Shown: positions 27,514-37,050 of the stretch, piece after piece
Numbering within the stretch: the first letter of the stretch is position 1
How the letters are laid out: each line of letters opens with the position of its first letter
Source: CAYVUM01 sp964619055
GTDB lineage: Bacteria > Pseudomonadota > Alphaproteobacteria > Rhodospirillales > Defluviicoccaceae
Assembly (NCBI GenBank): GCA_964619055.1
Contig: CAZUDB010000008.1
Location: forward strand, 17,320-81,319
Length of the DNA stretch: 64,000 nucleotides
Direction: 5' to 3'
Program-made: the position numbers and the translations under genes
Notes under the pieces: generated by a model
Told to the model about the DNA's origin: nothing
Seen by the model: the letters and a program-made list of their open reading frames with translations, nothing else
Databases searched by the model: none

Positions 27514-28455
27514 ATGGCTCCCGTGTCCATCGCAAAAACCGGCTTGTTGCTCGCAGCTCTCACGGCCCTGTTCATGGTCGTGGGCTACCTGATCGGCGGT
27601 CAGCAGGGAATGATCATCGCGTTCGTGGTCGCGGCCGCAATGAACTTTTTCTCCTACTGGAATGCCGACAAGATCGTGTTGCGCATGTACAAGGCGCAGC
27701 CGGTGGACGCGCGCTCCCAGCCACAGTTTTACGGCCTGGTCGAGCAAATGGCCCACCGCGCCGATCTGCCCATGCCCAAAGTCTACGTGATCGACGACCC
27801 GCAGCCGAACGCCTTCGCCACGGGCCGCAATCCGGACAACGCCGCCGTAGCCGCCACCACGGGATTGCTGAACACGCTCAGCTATGAGGAGGTGGCGGGC
27901 GTTATGGCCCATGAGCTGGCCCATGTGCGCAACCGAGACACGCTGGTCATGACCGTGACGGCCACGATCGCCGGCGCCATCGGCATGTTGGCTCAATTCC
28001 TGCAATTCCAGATGTTGTTTGGCGGCGGTGATCGGAACAACCCGCTGGGCATTATCGGCGTTATCGCCGCCATCATCCTCGCCCCCTTGGCCGCCATGCT
28101 GGTGCAGATGGCGATCAGCCGAACCCGCGAGTATGGCGCCGATGCCATGGGCGCCCAAATCTGCGGTCAACCGCTGTGGCTCGCTTCAGCCCTGCAGAAG
28201 CTGGAGCGTGGAGCGGCCCGCATCGACAACGACGCGGCTGAGCGCAATCCTGCGACGGCACACATGTTCATCGTCAATCCGTTGCACGCCCGCTCCCTCG
28301 ACAAACTGTTCTCCACCCATCCCAGCACGGCCGACCGGGTGCGGCGTCTCCAGGCTATGGCCGGACCCGGGGCTTCTGGCATCGCTCCCGCTTCCAGCCG
28401 CGAAAGCGGACCGTGGGACTCGGCCGCCGATCAGCAGCGGGGACCGTGGGGGTGA
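27514..28455 (+). CDS. htpX: Zinc metalloprotease HtpX
   Basis: A 313-residue inner-membrane protease of family M48 that degrades misfolded membrane proteins. There are two N-terminal transmembrane segments, the zinc motif HELAH at 133-137 (in EEVAGVMAHELAHVRNRDT), two further hydrophobic segments after it, and the third ligand region SRTREYGADAMGA. The FSTHPSTADRVRRL block near the C-terminus is typical. It is followed 22 bp later by rsmB and diverges from sdhAF4, a common alphaproteobacterial arrangement. Confidence 0.95.
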   Translation: MAPVSIAKTGLLLAALTALFMVVGYLIGGQQGMIIAFVVAAAMNFFSYWNADKIVLRMYKAQPVDARSQPQFYGLVEQMAHRADLPMPKVYVIDDPQPNAFATGRNPDNAAVAATTGLLNTLSYEEVAGVMAHELAHVRNRDTLVMTVTATIAGAIGMLAQFLQFQMLFGGGDRNNPLGIIGVIAAIILAPLAAMLVQMAISRTREYGADAMGAQICGQPLWLASALQKLERGAARIDNDAAERNPATAHMFIVNPLHARSLDKLFSTHPSTADRVRRLQAMAGPGASGIAPASSRESGPWDSAADQQRGPWG

Positions 28456-28477
28456 GGCCCCGCCCCACGACCGTCGG

Positions 28478-29857
28478 GTGACGGCACGCGCGCAACGCCA
28501 GGGCCAGAGAACGCAGGGCCAGAAAGCGCAACGTCAGCGCCCGACGGAGCCACCCCCCGGCCTTACACTACGGGCGGCCGCCTTGACGCTGGTGACGGCC
28601 GTGCTGCGCCGGCGGCATGCCCTGGACGACGCCTTCGATGACGCCGCTCGGGGTTTGGAGCCGAGGGACCGGGCCTTCGTGTACCGCCTGGTCGTCACCA
28701 CCCTGCGCCGTTTGGGCCAGCTCGACGCTCTGCTCAGCGCATGCCTGTCGTCACCATTGCCGGCCCGCGCCAACGTAACGCAGGACATCCTGCGCCTCGG
28801 CGCGTGCCAGCTTGCGTTTTTGGGAACCCCTGGTCACGCGGCGGTGGACACCGCCGTCGCCCTGGCCCGTCAGCGCCGTCAGGGGCCCTATCTCGGCCTG
28901 ATCAACGCCGTGCTGCGCCGCGTCGGCCGCGAGGCGGCGGGGTTGGTGGCTAACCAGGATGCAGCTCTGGTCAACACGCCGCCATGGCTTGCCGCCTCGT
29001 GGCAGGCCGCTTATGGCGATGACCAAGCCCGCGCGATTGCCGCCGCCCATCTGACCGAGCCGCCGCTGGACCTGACGCTTAAGAATGATGATCCTGAATT
29101 GGCCGGACGCCTCAGTGCCCGCCTCGGTGCGGAGCTGTTGCCGACAGGCAGCCTCCGGCTTGTCGGCGCCGGTGCCGTACCAGATCTGCCCGGTTTTGCC
29201 GGTGGTGATTGGTGGGTCCAGGACGCGGCCGCTGCCCTGCCAGCACGCTTGCTGGGCGATGTCCGCGGCCTCACGGTGGCGGACTTGTGTGCGGCGCCCG
29301 GCGGCAAAACCGCCCAACTGGCCGCCGCCGGCGCCAGTGTCATCGCCGTCGATCGGGACGAGACGCGGCTCTCCCGTCTGAACGACAATCTGGCACGCCT
29401 TCGATTGGGCGCCGAGACCGTTGTTGCCGATGTCCTCACCTGGCGTCCGGACCGGGTGGTGGATGCGGTCCTGCTTGACGCGCCCTGCTCGGCGACGGGG
29501 ACAATCCGCCGCCACCCCGATGTGGCTTGGTTGAAACGGCCAGAGGATGTTGCAGCTCTGGTATCGCAACAGGAACGGCTGTTGGAGGCAGCCGTTGCGT
29601 GTGTGCGTCCCGGTGGCCTTGTGGTCTACGCCGCCTGCTCCCTTCAGCCGGAAGAGGGACCCGCACACCTGGTTCGGATCCGCGAAACTGGCCGGGTGGG
29701 ATCGGTACGGGTTGCTCCCATCGCCCTTTCCGATGCCGATGGACCGTTACTGTCGGCCTTTTCGGACGACGACGGAGCGCTCCGCACCCTGCCGTGCCAC
29801 TGGCCGGATCAGGGCGGCCTGGACGGCTTCTATGCCTTTCGGTTGCGGGTGCTGTAG
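28478..29857 (+). CDS. rsmB: 16S rRNA (cytosine-967-C5)-methyltransferase RsmB
   Basis: A protein of about 459 residues. The N-terminal NusB-like domain (LRAAALTLVTAVLRRRHALDDAF to GLINAVLRRVGRE) is followed by the RNA m5C methyltransferase core: DLCAAPGGKTAQLAAAGASVIAVDRDETRL, DAPCSATGTIRRHPD with the release cysteine, and YAACSLQPEEG with the catalytic cysteine. The GTG at 28478 gives a Gln/Arg-rich lead before the NusB domain; no strong ribosome site is visible and the start is uncertain. A 7-bp-stem hairpin lies just after the stop. Confidence 0.93.
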   Translation: MTARAQRQGQRTQGQKAQRQRPTEPPPGLTLRAAALTLVTAVLRRRHALDDAFDDAARGLEPRDRAFVYRLVVTTLRRLGQLDALLSACLSSPLPARANVTQDILRLGACQLAFLGTPGHAAVDTAVALARQRRQGPYLGLINAVLRRVGREAAGLVANQDAALVNTPPWLAASWQAAYGDDQARAIAAAHLTEPPLDLTLKNDDPELAGRLSARLGAELLPTGSLRLVGAGAVPDLPGFAGGDWWVQDAAAALPARLLGDVRGLTVADLCAAPGGKTAQLAAAGASVIAVDRDETRLSRLNDNLARLRLGAETVVADVLTWRPDRVVDAVLLDAPCSATGTIRRHPDVAWLKRPEDVAALVSQQERLLEAAVACVRPGGLVVYAACSLQPEEGPAHLVRIRETGRVGSVRVAPIALSDADGPLLSAFSDDDGALRTLPCHWPDQGGLDGFYAFRLRVL

Positions 29858-29877
29858 GTCCGGGTTTGGGTCGCCTT

Positions 29878-29898
29878 GCAGGTCAGGGTGCGACCTGC
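29878..29898 (+). terminator. Hairpin after rsmB
   Basis: GCAGGTC (29878-29884) pairs perfectly with GACCTGC (29892-29898) across a 7-nt loop, 20 nt after the rsmB stop. There is no T-run after it, so it is a possible terminator or mRNA-end structure, not a classical intrinsic terminator. The remaining 260 bp up to 30156 show no convincing gene. Confidence 0.45.
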
Positions 29899-30156
29899 TA
29901 CCAAATCATCTTGCAAGCTCACGAAGCTTGACTTGCGTCCGGCATGCCCTTGCCGCGCTCTCTGACGTTTTTGGTTTCTCCAACGGTCGCCCCGCTGATG
30001 CCTTCGGCCCCGACACCTGCGAGCGCTCCTGGTTCCCACGTAGGAGCCCGTGAGACCGGTCGACAGCCGCCTGCGGGCTTGGAAGAGGCCCCGTCCCGTG
30101 CGACGGCAAGGCGTCCATCCGACCCGCCAATCCGATCGCCATCGACGGGATTCGGT

Positions 30157-31755
30157 ATGAGCAACGGCGGCAAAGGCTGGCTCTATCGCTCGCCGTTCTG
30201 GCGCTGGCGGCTCCGCGGCGCGACACCTGCGGCGATCCAGGTCGAGGTTCCCTACGCCTGGCCCGCCAATCGGATTGCGGCCGAGGCGCTTCTGGACGGA
30301 TCGTTTCTCCATGGCGGTCAACGTTTTCCCATAAAGCACGCGCCATGGGCCGCGGTCGCTTCCTATCCGGACGCCGCGGCGGCGTTGCACAGCTTTAGGT
30401 GGTTGGTTGATTTGCGCGCCCATGGCGCCCGCGCCGGCCAATTGATGGCGCGGGCCCTGATCGACGATTGGATCGCAAGCCATGGACGCTGGAGCTGGCC
30501 GGCCTGGCGGGACGTGGTGCTGGCGCGTCGGCTCAACGCCTGGCTTGGCGCGGCGGATTTTGTGCTGGCCGATGCAGACGATAGCTTTCAACCTCGGTTC
30601 TTGCGCTCTGCGGCCTTTCAAGCCCGCCATCTGGCCCACTTGGCGGCGAGCGAATATCCCACGGTCGAAGCGCTGACTATCGCCAAGGCGCGCTTGTATG
30701 CGGCCTTTTGCCTGAACGTGGGGTCATGCGAGCGGACATTGGCTGCCGTCGTGGCGCAGGTGGAGCGCCAAGTGCTGGCCGACGGCGGCCATGTCCAGCG
30801 CTCCCCCGCCCTGTTGTTGGCGGCACTGCGGGACGTCATCGACGTATGCACGGTCCTTGCCGCCGTCGAACAGACCGTTCCCGAGGCTCTCAACCAAGCC
30901 CAAGCTCGAATGGCACAGGCCTTGCGGGCGTGCCGGATGGGCGACGGTCATCTGGCCAACTTCAATGGCGGGCAGGCCTGGGGCGTTCCGGTCATCGATG
31001 CCGCTATGGCCCGCACCGCTGGCAGCGCACCAATCCCGGATCGCCTTCCCGACAGCGGATTTCATCGACTGGCCGCGGGTCCCGTGGTGGTGATCGTCGA
31101 CACCGGCATGCCCCCGCCCCCGGGCCTCGACGGCCACGCTCACGCCGGCCTTGGCGCGTTCGAAATGAGTGTTGGCTCCGATGCCGTGGTCGTCAACGCG
31201 GGCAGCCTCACGGGCGAAGATGTCCGCGCCGCGTGCGCGCTCCGGCGCACCGACGCTCACTCCACCCTGGTTGTGAACGCCAGCGACGTCTGGCCGATCC
31301 GTGCCGACGGCACTATCGGCGATCGGCCCCGACATATCGCGGTGGATCGCCAGGTCGAGGACGGTGCCGCGCGGCTCGAACTCAGCCATGACGCTTGGCA
31401 GCGGCGTTTCAATGTCATCCATCGCCGCCGCCTCCGGCTGTCCGCGGAAGGTGACGAATTCGGAGGTGAGGATGGATTATCAGGCCCTGGCAGTGCGGCG
31501 TTCCGCGTCCATTTCCGCTTGCATCCGGACGTGCGGGCGACGGTGCTGCCTGACCGTCACTCCGCGCGGCTACGCACCCGCAACGGCGCCGGCCTTCTGT
31601 TTCAGGCCTCGGGTGGGACGCTGTCCGTGGAGGATGGGGTTTTCGCCGGTGAATCCGGTCGGCCCCGTCGCACGAGCCAACTGGTCATCGATGGCAGCGT
31701 CAATGGCAATGGCACGACCGTGAAATGGGCGTTCCGGCAGGAAGGCCGGCGGTGA
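30157..31755 (+). CDS. Heparinase II/III family protein
   Basis: A 532-residue protein of the heparinase II/III-like family. The N-terminal alpha-toroid has SPFWRWRLRG, the line WPANRIAAEALLDGSFLHGGQ, and ALHSFRWLVDLRAHGARAGQLMARALIDDWI. The C-terminal beta-sandwich has AHAGLGAFEMSVGSDAVVVNAG and RRRLRLSAEGDEFGGEDGL. Family members cleave uronic-acid polysaccharides; in alphaproteobacteria this one is usually found between rsmB and purH with unknown substrate. The ATG at 30157 begins at the family's normal N-terminus; an open extension to 29944 is low-complexity and probably untranslated. The stop overlaps the GTG start of the methyltransferase gene. Confidence 0.85.
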   Translation: MSNGGKGWLYRSPFWRWRLRGATPAAIQVEVPYAWPANRIAAEALLDGSFLHGGQRFPIKHAPWAAVASYPDAAAALHSFRWLVDLRAHGARAGQLMARALIDDWIASHGRWSWPAWRDVVLARRLNAWLGAADFVLADADDSFQPRFLRSAAFQARHLAHLAASEYPTVEALTIAKARLYAAFCLNVGSCERTLAAVVAQVERQVLADGGHVQRSPALLLAALRDVIDVCTVLAAVEQTVPEALNQAQARMAQALRACRMGDGHLANFNGGQAWGVPVIDAAMARTAGSAPIPDRLPDSGFHRLAAGPVVVIVDTGMPPPPGLDGHAHAGLGAFEMSVGSDAVVVNAGSLTGEDVRAACALRRTDAHSTLVVNASDVWPIRADGTIGDRPRHIAVDRQVEDGAARLELSHDAWQRRFNVIHRRRLRLSAEGDEFGGEDGLSGPGSAAFRVHFRLHPDVRATVLPDRHSARLRTRNGAGLLFQASGGTLSVEDGVFAGESGRPRRTSQLVIDGSVNGNGTTVKWAFRQEGRR

Positions 31756-33035
31756 CTGGCCCCTTCCACCGGCGTACGACCTGCCGGCTCTGCGACAGCG
31801 GTGACCTGGATCTTGTGCTGTCGCTGCCGCCGACGCCCCCGGAAACGGCCTATGGGAATGGCAAGTCGCTTGAGGCGACAGGTGGTCGCGACGACCACCA
31901 TGCCCTCGACCTTGTCCTCTGCGCGGCCTGTGGGCATGTGCAACTCGCCGACGTGGTCGATCCGTTTCAGGTGTTTCAGCGCGGCCGCTCGCCGACGGCC
32001 TCATTTCCCACCCTGGTCCGCCAGGCCCACGGCCTTGCTCACGATATCCTGGCGACACGGCCGCCGGGAACCAAGGAACTGGTGGTTGCCATCGGCTCCA
32101 ACGACGGCACGATCTTGGCACCGTTCGAAGCGGCGGGTTGTCGCGTTCACGGCGTCGAGCCCGCCGTGGATTTGGCACGGATTGCCATCGAGCGCGGCAT
32201 CGAGACCTTTCCCGGGTTCTTCAAGCCGGGTATCGCCCGTCGTTTGGAGGATGAGCACGGTCGCGCCAACGTGATCATGGCCCGGTCCGTCCTTGCCTAC
32301 GAGGACGATCTGGCGGCAGTGTTGGAGGGGATCACCACCCTGCTCGCCAAGGACGGCGTGTTCGTGTTCGAAGTTCCGGCCCTGGCCGACATCGTCGTCA
32401 ATGGCCTGTTCGACGGCATTCGACATGAGGTGTTGAGTTACCACACGGTCGCGCCGTTGCGCCGCTTACTGCTGAGCCATGATCTGGATCTGTTCGCGGT
32501 CGAAGACCGGCGCGATCTGGGCGGCGTGATGCGCGGCTGGTGCCAGCGCCTCGGTGCCGGGCGTCGGGCGCGAGACAGCGTGGCCGCCGCCATCGCGCGC
32601 GAGTCCGCCCACGGTCTCGATCACGCGGCAACGCTTCGCAACATCGCCGACCATGTGGTTGCCACCCGCAACCGGATGGCGAGCTTGCTCTCCCCGATCC
32701 TTGACCGGGGGGGCACCGTTGCCGGCTACGGCGCCACGGGCCGGGCCGTCACGCTGTGCCACGCCATCGGGCTGGACGATGACACGCTCCAATTCGTGGT
32801 CGACGACAACGACTGGAAACACGGCCTGACCACGCCCGGCAGCCATCGGCCCATTGTCCCGGCGACGGAAATTGCAGCGCGTCGGCCATCGGCCGTCGTT
32901 ATCCTCGCCTGGCCCTTTGCGGACGAAATTATCGCCCGCCACGCGGACTACGGCGCCGGTGGCGGTCAGTTTATCGTGCCGTTGCCGCACCCTCACATCG
33001 CTGCTGCGGCCGAGCGGCCGACGCCCAGCGGGTGA
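31752..33035 (+). CDS. Class I SAM-dependent C-methyltransferase with N-terminal zinc-binding domain
   Basis: A 427-residue protein with the three-part layout of sugar C-methyltransferases: an N-terminal zinc-binding domain (CRLC at the start and CAAC about 30 residues later), a SAM-binding domain (VVAIGSNDGTILAPFEAAGCRVHGVEPA), and a C-terminal Rossmann-like domain (GGTVAGYGATGRAVTLCHAIGL, VDDNDWKHG, PADVIVILAW-like VVILAWPFADEI). Relatives methylate keto-deoxy-sugar nucleotides. In this locus it could decorate a sugar for the surface polysaccharide. The GTG start overlaps the heparinase stop and the end overlaps the GT4 gene (GTGA both times). Confidence 0.85.
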   Translation: MTGPFHRRTTCRLCDSGDLDLVLSLPPTPPETAYGNGKSLEATGGRDDHHALDLVLCAACGHVQLADVVDPFQVFQRGRSPTASFPTLVRQAHGLAHDILATRPPGTKELVVAIGSNDGTILAPFEAAGCRVHGVEPAVDLARIAIERGIETFPGFFKPGIARRLEDEHGRANVIMARSVLAYEDDLAAVLEGITTLLAKDGVFVFEVPALADIVVNGLFDGIRHEVLSYHTVAPLRRLLLSHDLDLFAVEDRRDLGGVMRGWCQRLGAGRRARDSVAAAIARESAHGLDHAATLRNIADHVVATRNRMASLLSPILDRGGTVAGYGATGRAVTLCHAIGLDDDTLQFVVDDNDWKHGLTTPGSHRPIVPATEIAARRPSAVVILAWPFADEIIARHADYGAGGGQFIVPLPHPHIAAAAERPTPSG

Positions 33036-34054
33036 CAGGCGGACCGACCCTTCCGATGCTGGCTGCCGTTGCGCTGGCCGTGTTTGCGGCGAGCGCGGTG
33101 GCGGTTCGGTTGGCGCTGGCCTGGCTTCGCGCCCACCAGGTTCTCGATCATCCCAATCAGCGCTCCAGCCACAGCCGGCCGACCCCGCGCGGTGGCGGCT
33201 TGGGCCTGATTCCCGTCCTGCTGCTGACCTGGACCATTTTGGGCGTGGCACCGGCCGTCGTCATCGTCGCGGCGGTCGGGCTCGCCGCCGTCTCCTGGTG
33301 GGATGATCGGACCGGTCTGTCCGTATTGCCGCGCCTGGGAGCCCAAATCGCTGCTGTGGGGTTGGCGGTAACGTTGGCACCACTGCCCGGACCCGTGTTC
33401 GGCGACTTGGTCCCTCTGTGGTTGGACCGCCTTTTGGTTGCCGGGCTGTGGCTTTGGTTCATCAACCTGTTCAACTTCATGGACGGTATTGACGGGATGG
33501 CCGGCAGCGAGACGCTGACCATCGGGCTCGGCGTCGCTGCCGTTGCCATCGCGGGCGGAACAACGGGCGTGACCTATTTCGCCGCCGGCAGCGGCCTGGC
33601 CTTCGCGGGCATGGCGGCAGCAGCAGCGGCGGCCGGGTTCCTGATCTGGAACTGGCACCCGGCGCGGGTGTTTCTGGGCGACGTGGGCAGCGTTCCGCTG
33701 GGGTTCCTCTTGGGCTGGCTTTTGTTCACCCTGGCCGCGTCAGGCGCCGGTGTGGCGGCACTGATTTTGCCCCTCTACTTCCTGGCCGATGCCACGATCA
33801 CTCTCGTGCGCCGCTCTGCCCGTGGCGAGAGGCCGTGGCAGGCTCATCGCGAGCACGCTTATCAGCGCGCCGTGCAACGGGGCTGGCGCCATGACCGGGT
33901 GGTGTTCGCAGTTCTCCTGGCGAACGCGGCACTGATTGCAACGGCGATCGTCGCGATCGCGTGGCCGGTGGCCGCTTTGGCCACGGCTTGCCTGGTCGTG
34001 GCGGCCTTGCTACTGCTGCTTCGAGGTGGCCTGGGTACCTCACCTTTCGTGTGA
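33032..34054 (+). CDS. MraY/WecA-family undecaprenyl-phosphate sugar-1-phosphate transferase (WbpL/WreU-like)
   Basis: A 340-residue polytopic inner-membrane GT4 enzyme with about ten hydrophobic segments. Key motifs: HPNQRSSHSRPTPRGGG on the cytoplasmic side, the metal-binding region FNFMDGIDGMAGSE, the second aspartate block VFLGDVGSVPLGFLLG, and the late substrate-selecting block HREHAYQRAVQRG. HAYQR is typical of WbpL-type enzymes that start O-antigen units with a 6-deoxy-HexNAc. It would move a sugar-1-phosphate onto undecaprenyl phosphate. The neighbouring reductase and dehydratase suggest UDP-QuiNAc or UDP-FucNAc as donor. The GTG start overlaps the preceding stop. Confidence 0.88.
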   Translation: MTGGPTLPMLAAVALAVFAASAVAVRLALAWLRAHQVLDHPNQRSSHSRPTPRGGGLGLIPVLLLTWTILGVAPAVVIVAAVGLAAVSWWDDRTGLSVLPRLGAQIAAVGLAVTLAPLPGPVFGDLVPLWLDRLLVAGLWLWFINLFNFMDGIDGMAGSETLTIGLGVAAVAIAGGTTGVTYFAAGSGLAFAGMAAAAAAAGFLIWNWHPARVFLGDVGSVPLGFLLGWLLFTLAASGAGVAALILPLYFLADATITLVRRSARGERPWQAHREHAYQRAVQRGWRHDRVVFAVLLANAALIATAIVAIAWPVAALATACLVVAALLLLLRGGLGTSPFV

Positions 34055-34117
34055 ACACCCTGTTACGCTGCCATCGGCAGACAAACGAATACCGGTGGCG
34101 TCGCCACCACGGGAGGC

Positions 34118-35095
34118 ATGTCGGCCGTGGCGCGCATACTCATCACCGGGGGCACCGGATTCATCGGACGCCACCTTTGCCAAACGCTCGTTGTCGCTGG
34201 GCATGAGGCCATTGTCGCCGTCCGCTCAATCGGCAGCATCCCGGAAAGCTTGGATGTCGAGGCTCGCCGCGTCCCCGGTCTGGATCCCGATACGGATTGG
34301 ACCGAAGCGCTCCGTGATGTGGAGGTCGTGATCCACGTCGCCGCCCATACGGATTCTGAGCCTGGCGGCGAAGGGTCTAGCGGTGAAGGCGGGCAGCACC
34401 AACGCATCAACGTGGACGGCACGATCCGGCTGGCCCGGGATTGCGCGCGGGCACAGGTGCGCCGGCTGATCCTGATGTCCACAGCCAAGGTGCACGGTGA
34501 GGTGACGGTTGCGCCGCTCACCGAGAACTCGCCGGCCGCCCCGGTCGGAGCCTACGCGGGTTCGAAATGGGCGGCGGAACAGGCGATGGCTGCTTCCGAA
34601 CTCGGCAATGTCGAGATAGTGATCGTGCGCCCGCCACCGGTTTATGGTCCCGGCATGCGGTCCGGCAACCTGATGGCGCTGATGAGCCTGGCCTTGCGCA
34701 CGCCGGTCCTGCCGCTGGGGGGTGTCAAGGCACCGCGAAGCCTGTTGGCGGTGGCAAATCTGGCGGACGCCCTTCGCGTGATGGTCGACCATCCGAACGC
34801 CGCCGGGCGCACCTACCTCATCAATGACGGGGAGGATACCTCCGTCGCCGAACTGCTGCGCATGGTGGCCGCCGCCGGAGGCCGCCGACTGCGATTGCTG
34901 CCGTTTCCCGAGTCATGGCTCCGCACCGCAGCTTCGATTGTCGGCCGGCGCGACACGGTTCAGCGCCTGTGTGCGCCGTTTCAGGTCGACAGCACCCGCC
35001 TGCGGACCGAACTGGGCTGGATCCCGCCCTCGACGGTGGTACAAGGCATGAACGAAACCGGCGCTTGGCTCGCCGGGGAGGACTTGCGCGCGTGA
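34118..35095 (+). CDS. NAD-dependent epimerase/dehydratase-family sugar-nucleotide reductase or epimerase (WbpV/WreQ-like)
   Basis: A 325-residue extended SDR. The NAD(P) motif GGTGFIG is at 11-17, the active-site Tyr-Lys pair at Y146/K150 (YAGSKWAAEQAM), and the upstream serine of the catalytic set lies in LMSTAKVHGE. RPPPVYGPGM follows. Between a WbpL-like transferase and a WbpM-like dehydratase, the best analogy is WbpV/WreQ, which acts on UDP-4-keto-6-deoxy-GlcNAc to give UDP-QuiNAc; a 4-epimerase is the alternative. GGGAGG is close to the ATG, so the GTG four codons later is a possible start. The end overlaps the dehydratase gene by 4 nt. Confidence 0.8.
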   Translation: MSAVARILITGGTGFIGRHLCQTLVVAGHEAIVAVRSIGSIPESLDVEARRVPGLDPDTDWTEALRDVEVVIHVAAHTDSEPGGEGSSGEGGQHQRINVDGTIRLARDCARAQVRRLILMSTAKVHGEVTVAPLTENSPAAPVGAYAGSKWAAEQAMAASELGNVEIVIVRPPPVYGPGMRSGNLMALMSLALRTPVLPLGGVKAPRSLLAVANLADALRVMVDHPNAAGRTYLINDGEDTSVAELLRMVAAAGGRRLRLLPFPESWLRTAASIVGRRDTVQRLCAPFQVDSTRLRTELGWIPPSTVVQGMNETGAWLAGEDLRA

Positions 35096-37050
35096 GCATC
35101 GCAAACTGGCTTTGGGACCGTCTCCACATGCCCGCGCGGGGGCGGCTGGTCTTCGCCCATGACCTGGTCATGGCAGCGGCCTCATTCCTCATCGCCATGG
35201 TGCTGAGAGTCGGCTTCGACGTCCTGCAATACTACCCGCCCGCGTTGCTGATCCCGGCCACGGTGACGTTTACGCTGATCGCCGGCGGCGCTTTTCTGTT
35301 TACGGGCCTCTACCGCGGGGTTTGGCGCTACGCATCGCTGGCGGACCTGGTGGCCGTGGCCCGTGCTGCCACCATCACCGTGCTGTTGTTCCTGATGGTC
35401 ATGTTCCTGTGGACGCGGCTGGAGGCATTACCGCGCTCGGTCCCGTTCATCAACTGGCTGGTGTTGATGGCGCTCCTGGGTGGTCCGCGATTTCTATACC
35501 GTTCGATCAAGGACCGACGCATGGTCCGCCGCCAAGGCGCCGCTGAGGGCCGGCGGGTGCCGGTGCTGATTGCCGGCGCTGGTCACGAGGCGGCGTTGTT
35601 CATTCAGGCCCTGCGCCAGGACAAATCCGGTGTCTACGCGCCCCTCGGCATCGTGGCGGAGAAGCAAAAAAGGGTCGGCCAGGAAATCCAGGGCGTTCCG
35701 GTCCTCGGCACCTTGGACGATGTGCCCGCGGTCGTCGCCGGGCTCAGGGCTCGCGGTCTCAAGCCGGAGCGCATCATCGTCACGCCACCGGACTTAGACA
35801 GCGTCCGCTTGCGGAGCCTGTTTGACGCCGCGGCCAACGCCGGCATGACACTGTCGCGGTTGCCCAGGCTCACCGAGCTGAGCAAGCATCGCAGTGAAGC
35901 AAGCGGTACCAGCATCGAGGTCAGGCCGATCGCCGTTGAGGACTTGTTGGGCCGTCCGCAAACGCCGCTGGATCGCGCGGCCATGTGGGGCCTGGTTCAC
36001 GGCCGGCGGGTCCTGATCAGCGGCGCGGGTGGCAGCATCGGCAGCGAGCTGGTGCGCCAAGTGGCGGCTGCGCAGCCCGGCGCCCTTGTGCTCCTGGAAC
36101 AATCGGAATTCAACCTCTACACAATCGAGCAGGAGGTCTCGGCGGCCCATCCGACCCTGACCTGTGTGCCGGTGCTGGCGGACGTGCGCGATCCGGACCG
36201 GATCGGGACGGTGTTCGCCCACCATCGCCCGGAACTGGTATTACACGCCGCCGCCCTCAAGCATGTGCCCCTGGTGGAGCTGAATCCCTTCGAAGCCGTG
36301 CGCACCAACGTCTTCGGGACCGTCCACGTCGCCGACGCCGCCGCCACGCATGGGGCGCTGGCGATGGTGATGATCTCCACCGACAAAGCGATCAACCCCT
36401 CCAGCGTCATGGGCGCCACCAAGCGTGTGGCCGAACGCTACTGCCAGGCCTTGGACCTAGAGGCGGAGACGGCGACCCGTTTCGTAACCGTTCGCTTCGG
36501 TAACGTGCTGGGTTCAACGGGCTCTGTGGTGCCACTGTTCCAGCGTCAGCTGGCCGCCGGCGGCCCGTTGACCGTGACCCATCCAGACATGAAGCGCTAC
36601 TTCATGACCGTGGGTGAAGCCGTGGAGCTGATCCTGCAGGCCGCCGCCATCGGAGTGAAACGGGGCGGCGACGGCCGCATCTTCGTGCTCGACATGGGCG
36701 CGCCCGTGCGCATTTTGGATCTCGCCAAACAAATGATCCTGCTCGCCGGCTTGCGGCCCCACGACGACGTGGAGATTGCGTTTACCGGGCTCAGGCCCGG
36801 TGAAAAGCTGTTCGAAGAGTTATTCGGGGACAGCGAAAACTTGATCGAGACCGACATCCCCGGCATTCGCCTTGCCGCACCGGAGGCCGCCGACCGCATA
36901 GAACTGCGTCACCAATTGGAAGCGCTCGGCACGCTGTGCCGGCGGGAGGATCACGCGGAGTTGGTGCGTGCGTTGGGGCGGCTGGTGCCCGAGTTTCGCC
37001 AGACGGCCGAGTCCGCGAGCGCGGACCTTCGCTACACCGCCTCCAACTGA
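35092..37050 (+). CDS. WbpM/PglF-type UDP-GlcNAc 4,6-dehydratase, membrane-anchored
   Basis: A 652-residue protein. There are four N-terminal transmembrane segments (about residues 16-130), a CoA-binding-like Rossmann domain (about 150-290, VLIAGAGHEAALFIQAL), and a C-terminal SDR domain with GAGGSIG at 311-317. The catalytic region is STDKAINPSSVMGATKR, with Thr-Asp-Lys at 430-432 and Met440/Lys444: the family's Met in place of the usual SDR Tyr. It converts UDP-GlcNAc to UDP-4-keto-6-deoxy-GlcNAc at the membrane, the first step to UDP-QuiNAc/FucNAc/bacillosamine. The GTG start overlaps the SDR stop; the end overlaps the convergent ligase gene by 19 nt. Confidence 0.92.
   Translation: MSIANWLWDRLHMPARGRLVFAHDLVMAAASFLIAMVLRVGFDVLQYYPPALLIPATVTFTLIAGGAFLFTGLYRGVWRYASLADLVAVARAATITVLLFLMVMFLWTRLEALPRSVPFINWLVLMALLGGPRFLYRSIKDRRMVRRQGAAEGRRVPVLIAGAGHEAALFIQALRQDKSGVYAPLGIVAEKQKRVGQEIQGVPVLGTLDDVPAVVAGLRARGLKPERIIVTPPDLDSVRLRSLFDAAANAGMTLSRLPRLTELSKHRSEASGTSIEVRPIAVEDLLGRPQTPLDRAAMWGLVHGRRVLISGAGGSIGSELVRQVAAAQPGALVLLEQSEFNLYTIEQEVSAAHPTLTCVPVLADVRDPDRIGTVFAHHRPELVLHAAALKHVPLVELNPFEAVRTNVFGTVHVADAAATHGALAMVMISTDKAINPSSVMGATKRVAERYCQALDLEAETATRFVTVRFGNVLGSTGSVVPLFQRQLAAGGPLTVTHPDMKRYFMTVGEAVELILQAAAIGVKRGGDGRIFVLDMGAPVRILDLAKQMILLAGLRPHDDVEIAFTGLRPGEKLFEELFGDSENLIETDIPGIRLAAPEAADRIELRHQLEALGTLCRREDHAELVRALGRLVPEFRQTAESASADLRYTASN

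Noticed and set aside
29944..30156. N-terminal extension of the heparinase-family gene to an upstream ATG
   Set aside because: The added residues are low-complexity Pro/Ala/Ser without family similarity; ATG 30157 fits the family start.
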